Source: JBBRSD01 sp038245725 (GTDB taxonomy: Bacteria; Actinomycetota; Coriobacteriia; Anaerosomatales; JAAXUF01). From it: 64,000 nt of DNA. The position numbers and the translations under genes were made by a program. Each line of letters starts with the position of its first letter. Position 1 is the stretch's first letter. The DNA is taken from assembly GCA_038245725.1 (NCBI GenBank), contig JBBRSD010000001.1, positions 62,001-126,000 of the forward strand, given 5' to 3'. A model generated the notes under the pieces. That model was not told where the DNA came from, did no database searches, and worked only from the letters and a program-made list of their open reading frames with translations. Shown piece by piece: positions 42,520 through 52,312 of the stretch.

Positions 42520-42625
42520 TCGCTCCGCGTCGTGCGCCCGCCGCGCGGCCCGCGCGCTCCCGCGCTCCGGCCGCAGCGGGTACCATCTCCCTACACCTAC
42601 TGAGCCGCGCACCCCGGAGGCAGCA

Positions 42626-43156
42626 ATGGACGACGCCGCACGCATCGCAGAACTCGAAGCCGCTCTCGAGCAGTCTCGCGCCCAGACACGCGCGGCTTTC
42701 GAGAACCGGGCGCTTATCTACGGCGCGATCTTTGACGAGCTCTCTTGGGAGATCGGCGAGGATCGCACTGCCGACATCATGAAGCGCGCGATCCACGCTC
42801 GCGGGCGCGAGGTGGGCAAGAAATACCGCCCCGCCGCCCGTCGAGGAGACCTCGACGAGGTGGGCCGCATCTTCTGCGAGGGATCGCCGTGTGCGGGCGC
42901 TCTGTTCACCCCGGGCGTCGAAGCGCGTTCGGAAGGGCAGATCGTGCTGCGGATGGAGACGTGCCCGCTCAAGGACGCCTGGGCCGCCGAAGGCCGCTCG
43001 CCCGAGCAGCTCGACCTGTTGTGCGAGATCGCAGCTGCCGTCGACGAAGGCACGTTCGAGAGCGCCGGGCTCGAACTGACCTTCCTCGATCGTCTCGGCG
43101 TTGAAGGCTCTGAGCACTGCCTGCTCGAGCTGAAGGGGCGCGAGGGCACGGACTGA
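42626..43156 (+). CDS. L-2-amino-thiazoline-4-carboxylate hydrolase-like protein
   Basis: 176 residues. Helical N-terminus (RIAELEAALEQSRAQTRAAFENRALIYGAIFDELSWEIGEDRTADIMKRAIHARG), then a cysteine-containing half with CEGSPCAG, METCPLKDAW and a final GSEHCLLELKG. The order of an alpha-helical head and conserved C-P-L and C-x-L-x-L motifs fits the ATC-hydrolase family (PF14196) as I remember it. Those proteins open thiazolines to cysteine derivatives, and many have unknown roles. It follows arcA by 106 bases. Confidence 0.6.
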   Translation: MDDAARIAELEAALEQSRAQTRAAFENRALIYGAIFDELSWEIGEDRTADIMKRAIHARGREVGKKYRPAARRGDLDEVGRIFCEGSPCAGALFTPGVEARSEGQIVLRMETCPLKDAWAAEGRSPEQLDLLCEIAAAVDEGTFESAGLELTFLDRLGVEGSEHCLLELKGREGTD

Positions 43157-43167
43157 GCCCCGCTTCG

Positions 43168-43176
43168 TGCTATGAT
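43168..43176 (+). promoter_or_regulatory. Extended -10 promoter for typA
   Basis: TGCTATGAT is a good extended -10 (TGN followed by TATGAT), 69 bases before the typA start. No clear -35 is seen, which extended -10 promoters can dispense with. Confidence 0.5.
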
Positions 43177-43244
43177 TCGCGCTTACGCTTGTACGCGATC
43201 AGAGCACGTCCCGCCACATTCCTTCCGAGAAGCTCGGAGTTACC

Positions 43245-45053
<1,809 letters not shown>

Positions 45054-45056
45054 ACG

Positions 45057-45905
45057 ATGCTGACCGCGCTCATCAGCACCGCCACGGCCGCGCTGTTCGG
45101 CAGCGCTGACTTTCTCGGCGGGCTGGCGAGCCGGAAGGCGCCGGCGCTCCTTGTGAGTGCCGTGATGTTCGCGACCGGCGTGCTGCTGTTTCCGCTCGTG
45201 CTGCTGGTGGCGCGTCCGTCGGCCGTCACGTGGGCCGACGGCGGCTTCGGCGCGATCTCCGGCGTGATGGGCATGATCGGCGTCCTGTCGCTGTACGCCG
45301 CACTCGCGATCGGCCGGATGAGCGTGGTCGCGCCGCTGACAGCCGCGCTGAGCGGCTCCGGGCCGGCAGCCTTCGACCTGCTACGCGGCTCGCACGTCGG
45401 GTCGCTCGGGCTTGCGGGCCTGGCGCTCGCGGTGGTGTCAGTGATCATCGTCAGCACGACCACGGGGACGGTCGAGGAGCATGGGATGCCGACGAAGGCG
45501 GTGGTCTTCTCGGCGATTGCGGGGTCGTGTTTCGCCACGTCGCTCATCGCGCTGTCGCTTACGGCTCCGGCGAGCGGCTTCGCGCCGCTGCTGGTCGCGC
45601 GTGTCGTGGGGACGGCTGGGTTCGGCGTCGCGCTCGTTGCGCGCCGCGGCTCGATCGACTTCCACCTGCCGTCGATACGACTCGCGGTCGTCACGGGCGT
45701 CCTCGATGCGGCCGCAAACGTCACGATGCTCACGGCGATCCGCATCGGCCCGCTCGCGGTAGCGTCGGTCGTGGGCGCGCTCTACCCGGTCGCGACCATG
45801 CTCTTGGCGCGCGCTGTGCTCGAGGAGCGGCTCAAGCGCCACCAAGTCGCGGGCGTCGCGCTCGCGCTGGTCGCGGTCGTGCTGACGGCGCTGCCGAGCA
45901 GCTAG
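45057..45905 (+). CDS. EamA/DMT-family transporter
   Basis: 282 residues with ten hydrophobic segments in two five-helix repeats. The second half ends with GPLAVASVVGALYPVATMLLARAVLEERLKRHQVAGVALALVAVVL, the EamA signature. It is an inner-membrane metabolite or amino-acid exporter of unknown substrate. It starts 3 bases after the typA stop, so it may share that transcript. Confidence 0.85.
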   Translation: MLTALISTATAALFGSADFLGGLASRKAPALLVSAVMFATGVLLFPLVLLVARPSAVTWADGGFGAISGVMGMIGVLSLYAALAIGRMSVVAPLTAALSGSGPAAFDLLRGSHVGSLGLAGLALAVVSVIIVSTTTGTVEEHGMPTKAVVFSAIAGSCFATSLIALSLTAPASGFAPLLVARVVGTAGFGVALVARRGSIDFHLPSIRLAVVTGVLDAAANVTMLTAIRIGPLAVASVVGALYPVATMLLARAVLEERLKRHQVAGVALALVAVVLTALPSS

Positions 45906-46025
45906 ACTGCGGCGCCTCCTCGGGGAGGGTTCGCTGAGCTGGCTGCCGACGCCTCTCGCTGAATCGTCGTTCGCGGTAAACTCGGCTCGCAGAGAGCGAC
46001 ACGAGGAACGCGAGGGAGCTGCACC

Positions 46026-46727
46026 ATGAAGCCATCGGACGCATGCCGCATCACGGTGACGAAGAACGGCCCGTACTTCGTCGACGGCACGGTTCCGCTC
46101 ACGGTCGAGTCCATCATCTGCGATGAAGATGGCGAGTCGCAGAGCTGGCGCCTCGACACCCGGCTTGAGGACCATGAGCGCTGCGGCCTGTGCAGATGCG
46201 GGCAGTCAGGCTCCAAGCCCATGTGCGACGGCACCCACGCGGGCATCGGACTCGACGGCACCGAGGTCGCGTCGAAGGAACCCTATGCGCAGACCGCGTG
46301 CGTCACTGAGGGGCCGCGCATAGACCTCGCCGATGAGCGCGACATCTGTGCCGACGCCCGCTTCTGCCACCGGTTGGGTGCAGCGTGGCACCGAGTACTC
46401 GAGGACAGCGATGAAGCCGAGGAGATCGTGCGCGAGGAGTGCGATCTGTGCCCGTCGGGCCGCTACACGGCTGTCGACAAGGCCACCGGCGAGTACATCG
46501 AGCGCCAACTCGAACCCGGTATCGTCTTTGTCCAAGACACCGGTGCCCACGTAAGCGGTCCCATCCACGTGCGCGGAGGCATCGAGGTCTTCTCGGCGGA
46601 GGGCGTCCCCTACGAGGTGCGCAACCGCGTCACGCTGTGCCGCTGCGGCCACAGCCAAAACAAGCCGTTTTGCGATGGCAGCCACGTCGGGCACGGCTTC
46701 CACGACGGCTTGCACGACCACCTGTAG
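46026..46727 (+). CDS. CDGSH / divergent ferredoxin / CDGSH iron-sulfur protein
   Basis: 233 residues. Three metal sites in order: CRCGQSGSKPMCDGTH (about 58-73), a middle segment with DICADARFCHR and EECDLCPSGR resembling Fer4_19-type single-cluster domains, and CRCGHSQNKPFCDGSH (about 203-218). The end CDGSH domains should bind 2Fe-2S each. It probably moves electrons or senses redox. Alone on its strand, with a strong hairpin after it. A smaller double-CDGSH protein is at 10.7 kb. Confidence 0.85.
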   Translation: MKPSDACRITVTKNGPYFVDGTVPLTVESIICDEDGESQSWRLDTRLEDHERCGLCRCGQSGSKPMCDGTHAGIGLDGTEVASKEPYAQTACVTEGPRIDLADERDICADARFCHRLGAAWHRVLEDSDEAEEIVREECDLCPSGRYTAVDKATGEYIERQLEPGIVFVQDTGAHVSGPIHVRGGIEVFSAEGVPYEVRNRVTLCRCGHSQNKPFCDGSHVGHGFHDGLHDHL

Positions 46728-46746
46728 CCGAGAAGCAGTCGCGGAC

Positions 46747-46780
46747 GCACAAGCGGCGCCCGGGAGGACGCCGCTTGTGC
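46747..46780. terminator. Bidirectional hairpin terminator
   Basis: A perfect 12-bp stem, GCACAAGCGGCG against CGCCGCTTGTGC, with a 10-base loop, between the convergent CDGSH and merR genes. No T-run on either strand. Confidence 0.75.
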
Positions 46781-46814
46781 ATGCACTGAGCCGTGCGGCT
46801 CGCGGCGAGAGGTG

Positions 46815-47585
46815 TTACTTCGCTGCAGCCACCAGCGCTTGCACAGCTGCGTAGCTGTACGCCGCCAAGCCATCTCGGGCTTTGTCGATGTTCTTCGTGA
46901 ACCTCGGGTCGTTGACCCAGATCGACGCCATGTTCGCGTAGAACTCCACGGGGCAGTCGTAGAACCACTTCGAGATGTGGAGCCGCTTCGCGTCGGCAAG
47001 CGCCATCGCCTCGGGCGAGTCCGCAGGCACGCCGGCGTCCATCAGCGCGACGAAAGCTGCGGTGTTCTCGTCCATCTCGGCTTTGATCGCTGCCCAGTCG
47101 GCCTTCGTGTAGCGCTTGGTGCGCTCGGCGGACTGCTTGTACGCGTCGGTGTCGCCCCAGCGCTCCTGGACCTCTTCCTCGTACTCGGCAGGGTCGAACC
47201 CGTCAAACATCTCGCCGAACATCTTTGACGCCTCTTCTTTGGTCATCGGTACTCCTTCCTCCATCTCCAACAGCTGCAGGTCGAGCGCGTCGATGGCAGC
47301 CTGCGTGCGCCGTGCCTTCTCGGTGAGGAGGTTTCGCTGCGCGTGAAGCGCCTCGCTCCGGTCAAACGCCGGGTCGAGCATGATCGCGCGGATGTCGGCC
47401 AGCTCGAAGCCGAGCTCGCGGAAGAGCATGATCTGCTGCAGCTGCTCGAGATTGCCCACCGTGTAGAGCCGGTAGCCCGCCTCGGTGCGCTCGCTCGGTT
47501 CGAGCAGGCCCACCGAGTCGTAGTGGTGCAGCGTCCGAACGCTGACCCTAGCAAGCTTCGCGGCTTCTCCGACCGTCCATGCCAT
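46815..47585 (-). CDS. MerR-family regulator with TipAS-type ligand domain
   Basis: 256 residues, AAGGAGGTG before the ATG. N-terminal MerR helix-turn-helix: WTVGEAAKLARVSVRTLHHYDSVGLLEPSERTEAGYRLY, then a dimer coiled coil. From about residue 115 a TipAS-like domain (EASKMFGEMFDGFDPAEYEEEVQERWGDTDAYKQSAERTKRYTKADW) follows, which in TipAL binds thiopeptide antibiotics and other drugs. It would twist its own promoter to activate it. The matching 19-base-spacer promoter is at 47609-47639. Confidence 0.92.
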   Translation of the reverse strand: MAWTVGEAAKLARVSVRTLHHYDSVGLLEPSERTEAGYRLYTVGNLEQLQQIMLFRELGFELADIRAIMLDPAFDRSEALHAQRNLLTEKARRTQAAIDALDLQLLEMEEGVPMTKEEASKMFGEMFDGFDPAEYEEEVQERWGDTDAYKQSAERTKRYTKADWAAIKAEMDENTAAFVALMDAGVPADSPEAMALADAKRLHISKWFYDCPVEFYANMASIWVNDPRFTKNIDKARDGLAAYSYAAVQALVAAAK

Positions 47586-47608
47586 CTCCCGACACCTCCT
47601 TCGCGAGA

Positions 47609-47639
47609 AGCGTAAACCCTGACGTTACGTCAGGGTCAA
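47609..47639 (-). promoter_or_regulatory. MerR-type promoter/operator of the tipA-like gene
   Basis: On the minus strand TTGACC (47639-47634), a 19-base spacer, TACGCT (47614-47609). The spacer carries a perfect 10+1+10 palindrome, ACCCTGACGT-T-ACGTCAGGGT at 47616-47636. An overlong 19-base spacer with a centred palindrome is the hallmark of MerR-activated promoters. It overlaps the stop codon of the upstream gene. Confidence 0.85.
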
Positions 47640-49852
47640 GCGATCTTCCGAGAAGTTCTCTGGCGCAGCGCCAGCAGCAGGGCGGGCACTGCGCCGGCCA
47701 GCAGCATGAGCGCGGGCATCACGATGCCGGAGTCCTCGGTCGCCCACGCGAACACGCCGCCCACGACGATGCCGAGCACCGCAGCCGCGTACGCCGGCAC
47801 CGGCTCGAGCGTGCTCACGAGCGGCCGCCGAGGCCCGAACCACAGCGCGCCGAGCGAGAGCGCCATCGCGATGGCGAGTCCCGTGTAGGTGGTCTGCGGC
47901 AGGTAGGCGAGGTTGTTCTCGAGTTTGCGCCACACGAGATCGCGGACCGCACTCACGTCGCCGCGAAGAATCTCGCTCGCGAAGCGGGCCAGATGTGTTC
48001 CGCCGCCGCCTCGCATCAGGTCGATCGCCGAGAAGGCCGCCACCACCGCGACGACTTCGAGCGCGGTCCACAACGCCGCACGCCACGTGAAGCGCACGCC
48101 GTTCATCGCGGCCCACGCGACCGCGAACGCGACGAGTCCCCAGACCGCGACGCCCGCGTTCGCGCCTGAGAACGGTGCCGCCGACGTGATGAGCACGACC
48201 GCGCCGACCAGCGGCAGGCCGTAGCGGGTCAGGAGACGCGCGGGTTTCTCGGCGAGGGCGGAGGCGGCGAGACCGACGGCGGCGAGCGACGCACCGGTGA
48301 GGATGGCGGCGCCTTCGTTGCCCATGCCGTAGTAGCGCCAGCCGGCGCGGACGGAGTAGGAGAAGAGGCCGGATTCGATGGGGTGGCCGAGCCACTGGTC
48401 GGCGCAGATCACGAGCGAGGCGAGCGCGGTCAGGAAGAGCGGCGCGGAGACGCGAACGTGCGAGAAGAGACGCAGCAGGAGCGCGACCGCCGCGACGGCG
48501 AGCGTCGAGACCGCGAGTGCGCGAACGGCTGTGCCGAGCGACTGCGGACGAGGCGCGAGCAGGAACATCAGCCATCCGGCCGGCAGCACCGACATCATCG
48601 CGATGAGCGCGACCTCGCCGAGAAGATCGGCGGGACTCGGCGGGAGGAATGCGAGCAGCGTCGCGAGCGCGATGGCGCCCATCGCGATGTAGCAGAACCA
48701 GCGCAGGAACCATGCGTCGCGCAGCTGGTCGATCGCGCCGGTCCACGTGTTGTAGCGCGCCAAGGCGGCGATTCGGGTAGCGAGGGGAGGGGCGTCGCTA
48801 CGGGAGCCGAGCGGCTTGCCGAGCATCTCGGCGGGTGTGGCGATGCCCATCGCTGCGAGCACGGTGGGCGCGATATCGAGGTTGATCGCGAGTCCCGGTC
48901 GCCGCGTCGACGCCGAGGTGATCTCGCCGGTCGAGCCGCGGCCGAAGATGATGAGCGGCCCGAAGTCGGGCTCCATGTACCAGCCCTTGTCGGTGGCCGC
49001 GGGGACGACGAGTAGCAGGTCGTCAGGGCCAAGCGCAGCGCGGGCCTGCTCGACAGCCGCGTCAAGCCTGGCGACCGCGTCGGCGTGGCGCTGTCGGTAG
49101 ACGAGGGGTGCGGCGGTCGCGTCGTGTGCGCGCGAGAGGTCGCCGGTGTCGATGACGACGAGCGTGGGCGCGGGGGCCGTGCCGACGGCCGGTGCGATCG
49201 AGGCGCCGATGGCTTCGCGCAGCAAGGCCGAGTCGGTCCTCAGGCCGAACGCGGCAGCGGGATCGTCGACCGGCGGGTCGGCGATGACCGCGTCAACGAT
49301 GCCGTTCGCGTCGGTCGCGACGAGCTCTGCGGGTCGGAAGCGACTAGCGGTCGAAGCCGTTGTGGTGTCGGATTCGCCCACGGCGACCGTGCGACCGCCG
49401 CCGGCGTGCACTGCACCGCCGAGCGCACCGAGCGCGGGCGGCGCGAGCGAGGAGGCGTTCGCGGAACGCGCGGCAGCCAGCGAGTCGGCGTCGATCGGCC
49501 CGCCCGTCGGCCCGATCGCCCAGCGGCTCGCCGAGATCGTGAGCACGCCGCCAGCCAGCGTGGGCCAGCCGTACTCGGCGGTCTTGGCGTTCATGTTGCC
49601 GATGGCACCGTCGCCGGCGAGCTTCCACAGCGCGGGTGTGCGCTCGGGTGAGAGGTCGTTCCAAGTGAGGAAGGGCGCGAGCATGACTACGACGTGCTCG
49701 GCTGCAGGCATCGGCGCGGCTTTCGCGCGCGCGGCGGCGGTGGGTCCGAGCAGCGTCAGCGCACCAGCGAGCGCGAGCGCGACGACCGCGCTCCCCGTAA
49801 GCCCGCGCACGAACGCTCGGCCTCGTGCGCTCCTGTCGGTGCGAGCGATCAC
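47636..49852 (-). CDS. Membrane protein with alkaline-phosphatase-superfamily-like extracytoplasmic domain
   Basis: 738 residues. An N-terminal signal helix (about 17-45), then a soluble domain of about 330 residues with VVVMLAPFLTWNDLS (first metal-binding region), TLVVIDTGDLSRAHD and DKGWYMEPDFGPLIIFGRG, followed by LAINLDIAPTVLAAMGI. These recall sulfatase/phosphatase-fold proteins, as in PF01676/PF01663 relatives. The C-terminal 330 residues hold nine or more membrane helices. It may modify an envelope polymer or lipid. The active-site nucleophile is not obvious. Confidence 0.6.
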   Translation of the reverse strand: MIARTDRSARGRAFVRGLTGSAVVALALAGALTLLGPTAAARAKAAPMPAAEHVVVMLAPFLTWNDLSPERTPALWKLAGDGAIGNMNAKTAEYGWPTLAGGVLTISASRWAIGPTGGPIDADSLAAARSANASSLAPPALGALGGAVHAGGGRTVAVGESDTTTASTASRFRPAELVATDANGIVDAVIADPPVDDPAAAFGLRTDSALLREAIGASIAPAVGTAPAPTLVVIDTGDLSRAHDATAAPLVYRQRHADAVARLDAAVEQARAALGPDDLLLVVPAATDKGWYMEPDFGPLIIFGRGSTGEITSASTRRPGLAINLDIAPTVLAAMGIATPAEMLGKPLGSRSDAPPLATRIAALARYNTWTGAIDQLRDAWFLRWFCYIAMGAIALATLLAFLPPSPADLLGEVALIAMMSVLPAGWLMFLLAPRPQSLGTAVRALAVSTLAVAAVALLLRLFSHVRVSAPLFLTALASLVICADQWLGHPIESGLFSYSVRAGWRYYGMGNEGAAILTGASLAAVGLAASALAEKPARLLTRYGLPLVGAVVLITSAAPFSGANAGVAVWGLVAFAVAWAAMNGVRFTWRAALWTALEVVAVVAAFSAIDLMRGGGGTHLARFASEILRGDVSAVRDLVWRKLENNLAYLPQTTYTGLAIAMALSLGALWFGPRRPLVSTLEPVPAYAAAVLGIVVGGVFAWATEDSGIVMPALMLLAGAVPALLLALRQRTSRKIA

Positions 49853-50229
49853 GCGAAGGCCGCGCTCGCCAGTTCCAGGATCGCGGCGCGGACCGACGCC
49901 GAGCCCATCCAGTGCTCGAGTGCGGGTGCGTCGATGTGCTCGGCGATGTCGTCGAGCAGCGCGAACGTGGCGATCTGCACCGTGCCGTCCTCGTCCTCCT
50001 GGAGCGCTTCGGAGATGCGCTGCACGAACTCCTCGGCTTCGGGGTCGTGCTCGAAGTTCTCGAGCATCACTTCGCGCAGAACGACAGCGGCAGCAGTCAC
50101 GTACTCGCCAGCGGTCGGCCGGCCGCCGCTATCGACGCAGTCCTGATCGAACGCGGTCATGATGATGCTCATGAGGTCGGCCAACGGGCCCGAGAAGCTG
50201 ACGTTGTCGCCGTCACTTTGCCACGCCAT
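49849..50229 (-). CDS. Hypothetical acidic protein, 126 aa
   Basis: From the ATG at 50229; a longer GTG start at 50298 lacks a binding site. Strongly acidic and helical: FSGPLADLMSIIMTAFDQDCVD, AAAVVLREVMLENFEHDPEAEEFVQRISEALQEDEDG and ALLDDIAEHIDAPALEHWMG. Soluble, no known motif. The stop overlaps the start of the large membrane protein gene (ATGA), so the two are coupled and likely work together. Confidence 0.65.
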   Translation of the reverse strand: MAWQSDGDNVSFSGPLADLMSIIMTAFDQDCVDSGGRPTAGEYVTAAAVVLREVMLENFEHDPEAEEFVQRISEALQEDEDGTVQIATFALLDDIAEHIDAPALEHWMGSASVRAAILELASAAFA

Positions 50230-50451
50230 CGCGCTTCGGTCCTTTCGTCGTCGGATCGCCGGCGGCCGTTTGTTCTCGTGCCGGCGCGAATCGCTCACAC
50301 TCTAGCATCACGCGCGTGGCTTCGACCCGCCTCGCGCGCCACGGCGGGCGGGGCGTGCTACCGTAGCCGTGTCCGGCTCGGCGCGTCGCCGGTCCGCACC
50401 CGGCATCGCCGCCGATTCGGGGAACGAACACCGAGAGGGAAGGTGGGACCC

Positions 50452-50844
50452 ATGGTCACTCGTGAAGAGATCACCGTGCAGGCCGAGGAGTGGCTCGCGC
50501 GCAAAGACGAGATCAAGCAGCGCTTCGCCGAGCACGTCGACACTCCCACAGTCGAGGTCGCCATCGGACTGTCGCTGGTTGGAGCCGGCCTCGGTACCGT
50601 CGTCGCCAACCTCCTGCGCGGCAAGCGCAGCCCGTGGGCGTACGTGCTGCCGGCGGTGTTCGTTCTCTCCGGCATCGCGGTCGTGGGCAGTGGCGCCTTC
50701 AGCCGCCGAGCAGACCGTATCGCCGCCGCCGAGGACGTCATCAGCGCGCAGCTTGCGGAACTGGACCCGATCGCGCGGGCGCAGGTGCTCAGGGGCGTTG
50801 CAAGCGACGCGTTCTCCCCGCTCATCCACCACAGCGCGAACTAG
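50452..50844 (+). CDS. Small membrane protein with two helices, 130 aa
   Basis: GGAAGGTGGGA before the ATG. A charged head (TREEITVQAEEWLARKDEIKQRFAEHVDT) is followed by two hydrophobic segments, VEVAIGLSLVGAGLGTVVANLL and WAYVLPAVFVLSGIAVVG, joined by RGKRSP. A basic-acidic tail follows. No family recognised. It precedes an acetyltransferase by 7 bases. Confidence 0.6.
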   Translation: MVTREEITVQAEEWLARKDEIKQRFAEHVDTPTVEVAIGLSLVGAGLGTVVANLLRGKRSPWAYVLPAVFVLSGIAVVGSGAFSRRADRIAAAEDVISAQLAELDPIARAQVLRGVASDAFSPLIHHSAN

Positions 50845-50851
50845 CGGCCGG

Positions 50852-51406
50852 ATGTCGGATGTCTGGGAGACCGACCGCCTCTACCTGAGCGACGCCGGTC
50901 CCGAGCGCGCTGCCGCGGTCCGCGCATACGGCCTCCGCTGCCGCGAATTCCACGCCCAGTGGGATCCCGTGCGCCCGGAGAGCTTCTGGGAGCTTCCCGC
51001 CGTCGCGGCGCGCCTGCACGCGCAGACCGAGGACTCCCGAGCCGGTCGGGCATTGTGCCTGTGCCTCTCTGACAAGAACGACCCCGAGCGCGTCATCGGC
51101 ATGGTGAACCTGCGAAACATCATCCGCGGCGCGTTGCTGTCGGCGCATGTCGGCTACGGCCTGGCACCGGATGCCGTCGGGTACGGCTACATGACCGAGG
51201 CGGTAGGGCGCGTCGTCGAGATCGCCTTCGACGAGCTCGGGCTGCACCGTGTCGAGGCCAACGTCATGCCACGCAACACGAGCTCGCTCGCCGTCGTCGA
51301 GCGCGCCGGGTTCGAACGCGAGGGTGTCTCGCCGCGCTACCTACGCATCTGCGGCCGTTGGGAAGATCACGTCCGCTTCGCACGGCTCAATGAGGAGATG
51401 CGCTGA
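50852..51406 (+). CDS. GNAT acetyltransferase (RimJ/RimL type)
   Basis: 184 residues from the ATG at 50852. RimJ-like pattern: ETDRLYLSD at the start, IGMVNLRNIIRGALLSAHVGYGLAPDAVGYGYMTEAVGRVVEIAFDELGLHRVEANVMPRNTSSLAVVERAGFEREG, which includes the acetyl-CoA loop and the N-xxS-xxxxExxGF signature. It would acetylate a protein N-terminus or a small amine. Its stop overlaps the ABC ATPase ATG (TGATG). Confidence 0.88.
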   Translation: MSDVWETDRLYLSDAGPERAAAVRAYGLRCREFHAQWDPVRPESFWELPAVAARLHAQTEDSRAGRALCLCLSDKNDPERVIGMVNLRNIIRGALLSAHVGYGLAPDAVGYGYMTEAVGRVVEIAFDELGLHRVEANVMPRNTSSLAVVERAGFEREGVSPRYLRICGRWEDHVRFARLNEEMR

Positions 51407-52212
51407 TGGCGGCGCCCGACACGTCGCTCGCAGGTGGCCCGCCGCTCCTCGAACTCGCTGGGGCGGTCGTCGTGCGAGACGGCCGCGCGATCCTGACAGT
51501 CGACCGCTTCCGAATCGCCGAGGGCGAGCGGATCGCCGTGCTCGGCCCCAACGGTGCGGGCAAGTCGACGCTCATCAAGCTGCTCACGCGCGAGATCCTG
51601 CCGCTGTGGGTCGACCCACCGCCGGTGCGCTTCCTCGGCGAGCCGCGCTACGAGTTGCGCGAGGCGCGCAAGCTGCTGGGGGTCGTCTCGGCGGATGCGC
51701 AGGAGCAGGCCGACGTGGTGCTGCCGGCGATCGAGGTCGTCCTCGGCGGCTTCTTCGGCGCGCTGGGCGTTCCGTGCCACGACGTGGTGACCGCCGAGCA
51801 GATCACGGCCGCGCACGCTGCGCTCGCCGAGCTCGAGGTCGCGCACCTTGCCGAGCGCACTATGACGACGCTCTCTACCGGCGAGGCACGCCGTGTGCTC
51901 TTCGCGCGCGCGCTCGTGCACGACCCGCGGGTGCTCGTGCTCGACGAGCCGTGTGCGGGCCTCGATCCGCACGCCGCCTACCATGTGCGATGCGCGTTGC
52001 GCGCGCTGGCTGCGAGCGGGCGCTCCCTCGTGCTCGTCACGCATCACGTGGAAGACATCGTGCCCGAGATCGATCGCGTGGTGCTCGTGCGTGGCGGGCG
52101 AATCGCCGCCGATGGCCTAAAGCGCGAGCTCATGACCGCCGATACCCTCGGTGAACTCTTCGACATTCCAGTGAAGGTTGAGGAGAGGGCCGGAGAGTAT
52201 CGGCTCTGGTAG
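51406..52212 (+). CDS. Stand-alone ABC ATPase
   Basis: 268 residues. Walker A GPNGAGKST near residue 50, signature LSTGEARR, Walker B VLVLDEPCAGLD and His-loop VLVTHHVEDI. The signature LSTGE differs from LSGGQ and recalls ModF/YlmA-like cytosolic ATPases, which have no membrane partner. No permease gene is next to it. It may act as a metal-oxyanion sensor/ATPase or a ribosome-type factor; only the ATPase call is firm. Confidence 0.82.
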   Translation: MAAPDTSLAGGPPLLELAGAVVVRDGRAILTVDRFRIAEGERIAVLGPNGAGKSTLIKLLTREILPLWVDPPPVRFLGEPRYELREARKLLGVVSADAQEQADVVLPAIEVVLGGFFGALGVPCHDVVTAEQITAAHAALAELEVAHLAERTMTTLSTGEARRVLFARALVHDPRVLVLDEPCAGLDPHAAYHVRCALRALAASGRSLVLVTHHVEDIVPEIDRVVLVRGGRIAADGLKRELMTADTLGELFDIPVKVEERAGEYRLW

Positions 52213-52312
52213 AGTGGTGCTCATTCCAAGGGTTCGTAGGTCTTCGCCGGGGGCGCGACGGCGAGACGCGTTTCGAGCCGCCGTAAACGACGCTCGAGGG
52301 GGCGTTCGAATC

